From: Azolla caroliniana
Lineage: Eukaryota > Polypodiophyta
Assembly (NCBI GenBank): GCA_043228905.1
Contig: JBHGNT010000012.1
Location: forward strand, 13,764,001 to 13,828,000
Length of the DNA: 64,000 nucleotides
Reading direction: 5' to 3'
In this document: piece after piece, positions 55,591-64,000 of the stretch
Numbering within the stretch: the stretch's first letter is position 1
Layout of the letters: the number at the start of each line of letters is the position of its first letter
Notes under the pieces: model-generated
Seen by the model: the letters and a program-made list of their open reading frames with translations, nothing else
The model's database searches: none
Told to the model about the DNA's origin: nothing
Program-made: the position numbers and the translations under genes

Positions 55591-56796
55591 CGGAGTGTGT
55601 CGGCAAGTGAATTCTCGCCGAATTCCTTCCTTTCGGAGATACGTCGTGAAATCGTCCGAGAAGTACTCCTTGCCACCATCCGATCGAAGGCATCGTACAT
55701 GTCGGCCCGTGGCTTTCTCGACTTCCTTCTTGAAATTTTGGAAGTGTCCGAACACTTCGCTCTTTTGCTGCATCGGGTAGATCCAAGTGTGCCTAGAAAA
55801 GTCGTCGATGAAGAGCACGTAATATCGGCATCCGCCGAATGTCGCCGTTTGAGCCGGACCCCATACATCGGAATGAATTACGTCGAGTACACCTTTGCTC
55901 ACATTCCGCTCCTTCGGAAATGGGTGTCGGTGTTGCTTGCTGAATTGGCACGCTTCGCATACACCTTCAATCTCCTTCTCTTTGAATGTCGGGAGTCCGA
56001 TGGCGACTCCTTTTGATTTCATTGCTTTGAGTTTGTTGAGATTGATGTGGCCGATTCGCTTATGCCATAGCTCTATGTCGGATTCGGCTTTCGTGCTTTT
56101 CGCGAACATGGCGGATTTCATCTCGTGCGAATCGAGAATGAACATCCGACCCTCTCTTCTACCGCGTGTGATGATTTGGCCTTCTTTTTCGATGAGACAC
56201 CCTTCTTGGTCGAATCGTACTTGCATCCCTTGCTCAACCATTTGGCCGACCGAGACCAAATTCTTTGTGATGGTGGGTACATGCAAGACGTTTTTAATGT
56301 ATGTTTGCTTACCTCTTTCGCCGAACGGAACATTGCCGATGTGCCGAATCGGGTGCGTAGTGTCATCTCCGGTTTCGACATAACCGGGTCGCTTCGGCTC
56401 TCGAAGTTCGAGAAACCATTCTTTGTGGGATGTCATATGGTTCGAGGCACCGGAATCGACAAACCATACGTCTTCCGGACGGGAGGCACTAGTTGAGGTA
56501 GCGGCCGACATAGAGTTTGCTCTATGTTTCATCATGAACATTCCGCCACGGTCGGAATTGTATGCATACATTCTGCCACGATCCTCGTAGTCGGAGTTGT
56601 GCCCATGCATTCCGCTATACTCTTTGTAGTCGGAATTGTGCGTGTAATTCGTGAGTTGTCGGCTTGTGGAAACCGATTCATGCATCTTCTTTCGGCACTC
56701 TTCTTCGTGGTGGCCGAACTTTCCGCAATATCCGCATTCGGTTGCGTTTTGACGGCTCGGGCCGGAGTGGAAGCTCCCCCTTCTTGCGAAGGTTCC
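55576..56796 (-). pseudogene. Copia B zinc knuckle, protease and integrase core
   Basis: After the gag stop (56797-56799) the same frame reads CGYCGKFGHHEEEC (CCHC knuckle), then from 56685 a spacer with repeated HNSDY motifs. The protease site VWFVDSGASNHMTSH and the integrase HKRIGHINLNKL ... CEACQFSK follow, and then VLDVIHSDVWGPAQ (Asp) and RCLRSDGGKEYFS (Asp). The frame ends at HTPHKTE, where the shift occurs. Knuckle and protease residues are intact. Confidence 0.9.
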
Positions 56797-57528
56797 TCAT
56801 TGGCCTCCGTTTTGCGGCCGAAATTCGGAGTTGTTGTCGTAGGTCGGACCTTGTCCACCTTGTCCTTGGCCGAATCGGCCTCTCGCTTGTCCGCGTCCTC
56901 TTCCTCCATTAGAGTGCCTGTAGAGCATGTGGCCTTCCGACTCATTGCTCCTTGTACGCACGTGGTTTTCTTCGACCAATAGCATTGATTGGAGCTCAAA
57001 GAAGGAGGGAGATTTCTCCCGTGCTAGAACGGCGATTCGCATCGCGCCGAACCGTGGTGCGAGGCCGCCGAGGCATATTTGCACCATCTCATCATCATCT
57101 ATACTTACGCTTATTGAGCCGAGTGAGTCGCAAAGCTCCTTGATCTTCAAGGTGTATGTTGTGATGGACATGTCCCTTTGTTGAATGTTGTTCAACTCTT
57201 GGTGGAGTTGAAGCTTCCTCGCGGTCGTATTGGCGGCGAAAATCTTTCGTAGATTTTCCCACGCTTCCTTCGGCGTCTTGGCTTCTCGAATGTAACCGAG
57301 CATGTGGTCGTGAACACATGTCGCCAAACAATACATCACGCGGCTTGCAACTTGCTCCCATGTCGCGTATTCGGAAGCCGCTTCGGCGGGTTGGTCTTCA
57401 TGCGCTCCTTTGATGTAGCTCCAATAGCCTTGTCCGACAAGGTATTGGTGCATCTTGTACTCCAAAGATGCGAAGTTTTTTCGATCGAACTTCTCGGTAG
57501 GGAGAGCGCTCCCCATTTGAGTATTCAT
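56797..57528 (-). pseudogene. Copia B gag
   Basis: The 243-codon frame starts MNTQMGSALPTEKFDRKNF. The UBN2 gag core is visible as WENLRKIFAANTTARKLQLH, LKIKELCDSLGSI and LGGLAPRFGAMR, then a Gly/Arg-rich spacer. It ends at TGA 56797-56799, two residues into a region where the CCHC knuckle follows in the same frame. Gag forms the cytoplasmic particle. Confidence 0.92.
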
Positions 57529-57675
57529 TATGTCGATTCTTCTTCTTCTTCTTCTCTCTTCGAATGTGAGCTATGTAGCGAAGCTACAATAGCGATGAGC
57601 CGGTTCTTGGTCGTCGGCGTGGAGCACAACACACGATCACGATGAGGCGAATGGGCTAGATCGAGTTACCAAATT

Positions 57676-57687
57676 GCTCTGATACCA
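57676..57687 (-). other. Copia B primer-binding site
   Basis: The complement reads TGGTATCAGAGC, matching the 3' end of plant initiator tRNA-Met. It directly adjoins the LTR at 57688. Confidence 0.9.
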
Positions 57688-58059
57688 TGTAAAGAATCAA
57701 GAGATGGATTCTTGTGAAGTGGAAAAGATGTGAGTTGTGTGTGTGTGTAAGAGAGAGAGAGAGAGACACAGAGTATACGCAAGGTTAAGTGTATTAGCAA
57801 AGGAGAAAGAGTCAACCTTATACAAGGTGGGAGGAGGGTGCTTTATGTAGTCACCCTCTCTCTTCATTAACTATAAGCCTCATGGATCATGGGGAATGTG
57901 AAAGCTCATAAGTTATGTGTCATAGAATATGATTCTATGACTCATACTAAATGCTAGAATACAAAGTGGTGACATAATGGTGACTCTTGACCGTTGGAGT
58001 GTCTCTTCACTCTCAAGGCGAGTTCACACACTAGACCAATATGAGCTTGATTCTCAACA
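57688..58059 (-). repeat. Copia B 5' LTR (unoccupied target for element A)
   Basis: An intact 372-bp LTR. The site GGTGCTTTATGTAGTC near 57838-57853 is the unoccupied counterpart of the element A insertion. CATAAA on the minus strand at that point could be the TATA element. Contains the inverted repeat at 57919-57941. Confidence 0.95.
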
Positions 58060-59141
58060 CCCCTACCTCCTCGTCTTGATCTGGGAAATCCCATAAGGCT
58101 TTAATCCACATGTTAATGAAATATACTTGCTCTCGTCCTTCTCCAATGCAACAATATTTCGAAACAATTTCAAGGCGCACGCAAATGTCCTATCTATCAC
58201 CAAAATAATAAGATCATAGCTTCAATTAGACAACTGATAAGTTTATACTTTTGTTGAGCAAAGTCTAAAAACATACTTGTTCCAGAAAACAAATCTAAAA
58301 TCCAATCTCCTTCATTAGAGAATATTTCGATAAGGCGCATCATTAGTCATTGAGGCTTCTGCAAGGATTGAATAGGCCACGTTCAGTCGTCGTGACATGT
58401 CTCAATTTCCGCATAACTGCAAGGCACACTAGTGGATTTGAACCTCCAACCTTGTTCAAATGCTCCTTAATCCTTGGCTTCTTGATTGCATCATAATAAC
58501 CAACAGATGTGTATTTAGTAGCATTAACAAACCGAAAGGTAGGTCCTCTATTAACATTGTTTTTCATCCTATAAATGACAAAAGGAAAGAGTCATGTTGT
58601 AGTTACACAAAGTGACAAGACTTGAAAGGAAACCAAAATCAAATTAGTCTTTGTATAAGCCTTACCAAGTAAGGTTCTCTACATCATGACAACGAGATCT
58701 CAATGCTTGAGCCACAGAATATCGTTGGTCAATACTACGAAAGACCACTATTCTCCACAAGCTAGTTGTGGTCAACTTTGCAAAATCCTTCACCGTTTTC
58801 TCCAACTGTTGGAACCTAAATGGTTCATCATCATAAGAAGATCCAGCCATCTAGAAACCGTATGGAATATCTGTAGTGAGTAACTTGTACTCCTTCAACA
58901 ACTTCTAGATCATCTCCCCCTCATCTCCGCCACATCACCACGATACACATTATAATACAGTTCTCGAGTGATATCTTTTTTGTAGCTGAACTTCTTGAAA
59001 GTTCCGACATTGTCCACATTGAATGCCTTCACTAAGAGCCGGTCCTTTTCTTTTCGTGCTCTTTCAAGATGAGCAAGAAAGGAAGTTGGAAAATCATGTA
59101 TGTCTTTGACTTCTCCAGGCTTCTTGCTACGACATGGTTTC
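58060..59141 (-). pseudogene. Multi-exon host gene remnant, unidentified
   Basis: On the minus strand several exon-like blocks occur with splice signals. From 59141 (after CACATAG) KPCRSKKPGEVKDIHDFPTS and LERARKEKDRLLVKAFNVDN, to about 58890. A block at 58860-58662 follows (SSYDDEPFRFQQLEKTVKDF, SLWRIVVFRSIDQRYSVAQA), ending at a donor-like GTAAGG. 58567-58343 comes after an ATAG acceptor (TFRFVNATKYTSVGYYDAIK). Then 58189-58065 follows TAG (VRLEIVSKYC, FINMWIKALWDFPDQDE) and runs in frame into 46738-46584 if copia B is removed. A frameshift near 58860-58900 and the insertion make it a probable pseudogene. I could not assign a family; a captured gene or DNA transposon is possible. Confidence 0.55.
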
Positions 59142-59340
59142 TATGTGAAACAACAACAGAAGTAACTCATACTTAGTCTTCAAATATGTAATAAACTAGA
59201 ATGGAAAATTTCAAATATGTAATACTAACCCAATCATTAAAAAGCAATAAAATATTTCAGTAGCACCTTCTATGAAGATCTAATCGGATACCCTTCAGTC
59301 ACTTGTTCCCATGTTAAGCAACCAAGTTGCTTCATCATCA

Positions 59341-59911
59341 TGTTGGGAATTTGGTCCCTCCGTATGGGATCTGGATGAGAACCAGACGAGCTAGATCAGA
59401 CGAGACGAAGGAAGGAACCGGATCGGATGGATTTGGAAGGAGTCCGGCCGGATCGGGTATAAATCAACAAATAGGAACATATTAGTAAATATGTTCAGAC
59501 ATGACCATTGAGGTCATAGTTGTTAATAGCCCCAAAGTTATATAAGTATAAATATAACTAGGGCAATACTGATTTGGATGTAGATCATAATTAGAGTTGT
59601 TATCGTTGTATAGAGATAGATACATAGAGGCAGGGAGAGAGAGCGTGAGAGAAACAAAAAGTATTCTCTGTTGTAACGGCTGGTTGGCAAAGACATAGAG
59701 CTCGAGGTCATTGCCTCTGATTCTGTCATTGTACCCTTCCTCTCATAGTGATAGTTGGAGTATGTGGGCTCTTGTGGTTTTTCCTGATTAGGGTTTTCCA
59801 CGTAAACATTCAGTGTCCTCTGTGTTGTTTGTGTAAGTGCATTGCCATTTTCTGTTTATTTCTTCCATCATGAGTTTGAGACTCGATTGTGGCCGAGCGT
59901 TATTCTCCACA
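59341..59911 (+). repeat. Copia C 5' LTR
   Basis: It begins TGTTGGGAATTTGG and ends TTCTCCACA. It shares with element A's LTR the start, an inverted repeat at 59475-59496 (arms GAACATATT and AATATGTTC) and a TATA box inside another inverted repeat at 59537-59558 (arms GTTATAT and ATATAAC). The 54-bp repeats of element A are absent. Confidence 0.88.
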
Positions 59912-59914
59912 ATC

Positions 59915-59926
59915 TGGTATCAGAGC
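59915..59926 (+). other. Copia C primer-binding site
   Basis: TGGTATCAGAGC, complementary to initiator tRNA-Met, three bases inside the LTR. The gag ATG (59927) follows at once. Confidence 0.93.
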
Positions 59927-60993
59927 ATGGAAGATCCATTCACCAGCATGTTCAAACTCACCGGCTCCAACTACCTAGTGTGGAAGTTGAAGATGAGGGA
60001 CATGCTAGTGGTTAAAGATCTCTGGCGGTAGTTTGGAAACAGAAGACCGAACAAGTTCGATGCCACGACTTGGGAAGTATGCACATGAAAACAATGGCAT
60101 ACATTCGATGCTTCATCGACATGAGCCTGTACAATAACTTTAATGAAGAGAACAAGGCCAATGAGCTTTGGGAGAATATCAACACGATGTTGGAGAACAA
60201 GAAAGCCGTAAATCGGGTCTCGGTATTTCGGAAGATAGTGAGGCTCCGATATCAAGACGACGCCATCATGGCAAAGCATATGAATGCCATCCAAGGGCTG
60301 ATAAACCAAACTACCTCTCTCGAAGTACCATTAGCCGACGAGGTACTAACACTGTTATTGCTCGAATCCCTCCCGCATAGCTGGGAGACATTGGTTGTGA
60401 CTCTGGGCAATGTCGAAACAGAGGGAAAGAACTTATCCTTGGCGAGAGTTAAGTCAAGTTTGCTAAACGAAGAAGCTCGCCGGAAGGATCGTGAGTTCGG
60501 AACAGATCCAAAGGCCTTGGTTATAGAAGACGACCATAACCGGGGAAGAGGCCAGAATCGGAGTCCCCAAAACTGGGACAAATCGGGGACGAGGTCGAAG
60601 TCAAGGGGGAGGCGCACTTGCTTTTATTGCGGAAAGCCAGGACACTTCCAGAAGAATTGCCGACACTTTCAGAAAGCCAAAGGGGGAGCCGACATTTCGG
60701 AACCAAAGAAGGTTTCGGATAGGAGAGGAACGTCGGCAATCATAAGTGAAGAAGAAGTACTGCTCATCACCAAGGAGAGTGAGCTCCATCTTGTCATTGA
60801 CGAAACGACATGGGTAGTCGACTCCGGAGCGTCGTTCCATCTGACCCCCGACCGGAATTGCTTCTCATCCTACAAAGCCGGAGATCATGGTTGTGGCTGG
60901 ATGGGAAATGAAGGTGCATGCCGAATTATTGGCATAGGAGACGTGTGGTTGACGACGTCAACCGGGTGCAAGTTGCTACTGAAAGATGTATGA
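59927..60993 (+). pseudogene. Copia C gag and protease
   Basis: Gag begins MEDPFTSMFKLTGSNYLVWK. A TAG (60029-60031) and a one-base deletion near 60077 break it. The frame then runs to 60993 with SLYNNFNEENKANELWENI, LPHSWETLVVTLGNVETE, the intact knuckle CFYCGKPGHFQKNC and the protease site TWVVDSGASFHLTPDR. It ends at TGA 60991-60993. Closest in this window to element A, but with an intact knuckle. Confidence 0.92.
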
Positions 60994-61193
60994 CACGTTC
61001 CGGAGGTTCGGTTGAACCTGATATCAGCTGGTTGGCTAGATGATGAAGGATACACGGGTAGCTTTTAGAATGGAGTCATGAAGTTTTGCAAAGGATGCCT
61101 GATCGTGGCCCGAGCCCGGAAGATAAATATGTTGTACCTGATGCATTCTCGGATATGCCAGGAAGAAGTGCACGTGGCATCCGACACTATTGG
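60994..61193 (+). pseudogene. Copia C integrase, N-terminal piece
   Basis: HVPEVRLNLISAGWLDDEGY, then after a TAG VMKFCKGCLIVARARK and VHVASDT. It corresponds to the pre-integrase segment of element A and ends where gypsy LTR sequence begins. It resumes at 63055. Confidence 0.88.
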
Positions 61194-63054
61194 TGTCGTG
61201 AAAAATCCGTCACTATGTGCGGATCGTGAGGCGGAACCGCCAGGGTTATGGTCTGGAAGGAATTAGAGCTCACGCACGCACAGCACAATCAAGATTTACA
61301 CATAAGACAAGTAGATGAAAGAAAACATTTGTTTACATCAAAATAATAGATTCTTTATAATTTTTGAATCATGTTTCAATGGGTTGGATATCAATATGAG
61401 AGATCATTTTTGAAAGAAGGGAGAAGAAGCCTCCGAAAAGAAGAGAGTGGAATATATATATATATATATATCAGGAGTTCTTTTTTTATCATGGCCCTTG
61501 ATGTTCAGTTGCATGCGTCCACACATGACCTTACTTTAGTTGCATGGCCTCTACTTTTAGATGCATGCATTTGTATAGTTCGACCTGTGCATGATCTGTA
61601 CAATCGTCCTGGTCGATCCGTGCGTCATGACTGTCCTGTGCATCCGCGATCGAGCCGTACCAGACGTTTTGAACCGTCCTCCAAAATTGTTTCAAGCAAT
61701 TCATCCGCATCCATCCATCTAGGCAATTGGATTGCATCCATCCATCCAAACAGTTCAGGCCAAATCACCCTAATCGTTCTATGCTCCAAACATACAAATA
61801 TAAAATAATAAGTTATGGGTCTACATATATAATGACGGATCTGATGTTGCCCTATCTATGTGGGATATCTCACAGTTTTGTTTTTCTCATCTTCTCAACT
61901 TCATTCTCACAGAACTTGATACTTAGTTGTCCATTTCATATGTAGTAAAATGTGTTTCGAAGCTCTTGAAGACATCCATCTTTTCCATATCAAACCATTA
62001 AACAAATTTAAAATAATTATTTCATTATTTTTCATATCGTGTATGAAGAACCACATGACATTCACCCCCACCAAACCTTCACATCCACCGATATGTGGCA
62101 ATTGTGATGAGGTTCCTCTTTTGATTATTCTTTTTCAACCTCGATGCTCGAGGCTACATCGTCTAGAGCTTCGATTTCAAGATTTGGGGTCTCTCTTCTC
62201 TTAAAGATCTCGATTCTCTTTCCTGCAATTGGCAAAGCAAGTCGAGTTCCATCTAACTCTGTTAAAAAATAGGTTGCATTGCTTTCAATTTTCTTGACCA
62301 TATATGGGCCAAACCATCGTTTTGCAAACTTTCGAGTAGTGCTATATTGATTATCAAGGCTACTATCATAGACAAGTACCCAATCTCATTCTTCAATTTT
62401 TCTTTGACGAGGACGATGCTTTTTATCAAAATTCTCCTTGTTCCTCAATCGAGCATAGCGCAACCGTTCTATTGCCAACTCGACATCTTCAGGCCTCCGT
62501 TCTAATTGTTGAATCCTTGTAGCTAGCAAGTCTTCTCGACTCATTTCCTCTTGCCATGGCAAAGATTTCCACGAAGCAACACTTTGTTCGACCTATGCAT
62601 GATCTGTATAGTCGTCCCGCCCGATCCACGTGTCCATGATCGAGCCGTACCGGACGTTCTGAACCGTCCTCCAAAATCATTTCAAGCAGTTCATCTACAT
62701 CCATCCTTCCATCTAGGCAATTCGACCGCATTCGTCCATCCGAACATCTTAGGCCAATTAACCCTAACAGTTCTGTGCTTCAAACACACAGATATAAAGT
62801 AATAAGTTATGGGTCTACTTATATACTGCCATATTTGATGTTATCCTATCTATGTGGGATATCTCACAGTTCTGTTTTCCTCATCTTCTCAACTTCATAC
62901 TCACATAACTTGATACTTAGTTGTCCGTTTCATATGTAATAAGATGTGTTCGGAAACTCTTGAAGAAGTCCATCTTTTCCATATCAAACCATTAAGCTAT
63001 TCTAAAATAATTATTTCATTTTTTTTCATATCGTGTGTGAAGAACCACATGACA
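61194..63054 (-). mobile_element. Gypsy element D, internally deleted, inside copia C
   Basis: The left LTR (3' LTR on the minus strand) spans 61194-62060 and begins TGTCGTGAAAAATCC. It ends CACATGACA. The right LTR (62581-63054) matches only its last 470 or so bases. Between them lies a minus-strand integrase C-terminal fragment and a polypurine tract (GGTTTGGTGGGGGTGAA, complement of about 62061-62077). One deletion removed the inner part of the 5' LTR, primer site, gag and most of pol. Left and right flanks join in the copia integrase. The target duplication is probably a diverged 5-bp repeat (ATTGG/CCGGT region), not certain. Confidence 0.82.
62070..62560 (-). pseudogene. Gypsy D integrase C-terminal fragment
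   Basis: The minus strand reads KKHRPRQRKIEE, then DWVLVYDSSLDNQY, KFAKRWFGPYMVKKIESNAT and ELDGTRLALPIAGKRIEIF. It is the post-core and GPY module of Ty3/gypsy integrase. One in-frame stop follows KIEE. It lies next to the polypurine tract, its natural place at the 3' end of pol. Confidence 0.82.
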
Positions 63055-63417
63055 CCGGTGAGCCGTGGCACAAGAGGTTGTGCCACATGAGCCAGAAGGG
63101 AATGCGGAGACTTGTCGAGGAAAACCTCATTTTGGAGGTGAAAGACGTGCAACTTGAGAGATGCACCGTTTGCTTAGCTGACAAACAAAACCGAACCTCC
63201 TTTTGGACAAGATCACCGATGAGACGGAATGCACCGTTGGAACTTGTGCATACCGATGTATGCCAAGTGGACACGAAGTCACATGCTGGGTCGTAGTACT
63301 TCGTGACCTTCATAGATGACTATAGCCGGAAGTTGTGGGTCTCGCCGTTGAAGATGAAGGACCAGGTATTATCTGTCTTCAAGGAATTCCACACAAGAGT
63401 GGAAAGGGAAACCGTTG
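63055..63417 (+). pseudogene. Copia C integrase, continued
   Basis: GEPWHKRLCHMSQKGMRRLV (zinc finger His pair), CTVCLADKQNRTSF (Cys pair), ELVHTDVCQVDTKSHAG (catalytic Asp), a stop, and FVTFIDDYSRKLWVSPLKMK to VERET. It ends where the second gypsy LTR begins. Matches element A integrase closely. Confidence 0.9.
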
Positions 63418-64000
63418 TCGTGAAAATCCGTCACTATGTGCGGATCGTGAGACGGAACCGCCAAGGTTCTGGACTAGAAGGATTTAGAGCAACATGTACA
63501 ACACAAGCAAGTTTTAAGCATAAGACAAGTGGGAGAGACAAATCATTAGATTATTGCAAAAGAAAATCGATTCTTAATAATTTCAAAATCTAGTTACAAT
63601 GGGTTGGGTATGGAAATGAGAGATTAATTTTTCAAAGAAAGGAGCCAACAACCATGCAAGGAGTGGTTTGATATGAATACGAGAGATAATTTTTGACCAA
63701 AAAGATCGAGTAAACAAAGCTAGGAGTTTGATATCAATATGTGAGATAATTTTTTTCTCAAAAACCTAGAGGGAAGAAGAAGGAAGAGGGGAAAAAAAAA
63801 CTAGTAGGGAAAAAAAATGGGACATATATCCAGCTCCTCGTTGATCCTCCCTCCCCAATGTTACTTTGCATGCCCACTTTTAGTTGGATGGCCTCTATTT
63901 TTAGTTGCATGCTTCCATTTTTAGATGCATGCCTTTTACTTTTAGTTGCATGGCCTTGGCTTTTGGTTGCATGCGATTGTTCGTATAATTCGGCCAAATG
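63418..64000 (-). mobile_element. Second LTR of the gypsy D family, cut by the window end
   Basis: It begins TGTCGTGAAAATCCGTCAC and matches 61194 onward (ATGTGCGGATCGTGAG, CATAAGACAAGT). The later part (63860-63970) repeats TTTTAGTTGCATGC-like motifs several times, as the left LTR of D does near 61500-61570. Orientation taken from element D. The rest of the element lies beyond the window. Confidence 0.85.

Larger units (their letters stand above)
46744..58059 (-). mobile_element. Ty1/copia element B, with element A inserted in its 3' LTR
   Basis: The element is transcribed on the minus strand. LTRs begin TGTAAAG and end TTCTCAACA (plus strand). The right LTR is intact (57688-58059, 372 bp). 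The left is split: 46744-46910 and 52763-52980. The flanking 5-bp repeat is CCCCT (46739-46743 and 58060-58064). A primer site complementary to initiator Met-tRNA (TGGTATCAGAGC on the minus strand, 57676-57687) adjoins the 5' LTR. Without element A it would be about 5.46 kb. Gag, protease, integrase, RT and RNase H are all present but carry stops and frameshifts. It lies within a coding exon of a host gene. Confidence 0.95.
59341..63417 (+). mobile_element. Ty1/copia element C, interrupted by gypsy element D
   Basis: A relative of element A on the plus strand: 5' LTR 59341-59911, primer site 59915-59926, gag and protease to 61193. Then a 1.86-kb gypsy remnant follows (61194-63054). Integrase resumes at 63055-63417 and is again cut by an LTR of the same gypsy family at about 63418. 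RT, RNase H and 3' LTR lie outside the window or are lost. The boundaries of the interruption are clear by comparison with the uninterrupted integrase of element A. Confidence 0.9.

Noticed and set aside
55486-56016. 176-codon plus-strand frame and neighbouring frames opposite copia B pol
   Set aside because: Antisense to integrase/protease; no domain of its own.

Overview
The window is nuclear DNA from a land plant with a large, repeat-rich genome. The best guess is a homosporous fern, with a lycophyte as the alternative. The evidence is four long intronless PLS-class pentatricopeptide repeat (PPR) genes with almost identical ~100-residue cadences, plus dense Ty3/gypsy, Ty1/copia and L1-type LINE elements and a hAT-type MITE. 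The lineage call is inference; plant origin is firm. There are no bacterial, organellar or rRNA features.

Layout. 0.3-3.4 kb: two decayed Ty3/gypsy fragments. 5.6-5.9 kb: a gypsy RT scrap fused to the 3' end of PPR gene 1 (5.9-8.5 kb, minus). 9.8-10.9 kb: a solo LTR and a hAT-type MITE, both with target-site duplications, between the divergent PPR1 and PPR2. 11.2-13.8 kb: PPR2 (plus). 16.4-18.1 kb: PPR3 (plus). 20.4-26.2 kb: LINE-1 (minus), with a solo gypsy LTR inserted in its ORF1. 26.5-32.1 kb: a chromodomain Ty3/gypsy element with both LTRs and a GAG TG target duplication. 33.1-36.2 kb: PPR4 (minus), the only one with a C-terminal DYW region. 39.2-45.6 kb: LINE-2 (minus). 46.6-59.1 kb: a broken multi-exon host gene split by copia element B, whose LTR is itself split by copia element A. 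59.3-64 kb: copia element C (plus), interrupted twice by one gypsy LTR family.

Function. The only intact long reading frames are the four PPR genes. Such proteins bind organellar transcripts and, with a DYW deaminase domain, edit them. Three copies here stop after the E region. The fourth has a DYW-like domain whose catalytic HxE triad reads Gln-Cys-Val and whose terminal DYW is replaced. The cluster therefore looks like RNA binders without their own deaminase, or partner-dependent ones. All transposon proteins are interrupted.

Most notable non-gene signal: every well-delimited LTR family here carries a near-perfect short inverted repeat, often beside its TATA box. In two pairs of related LTRs the arm sequence differs while the pairing is kept.
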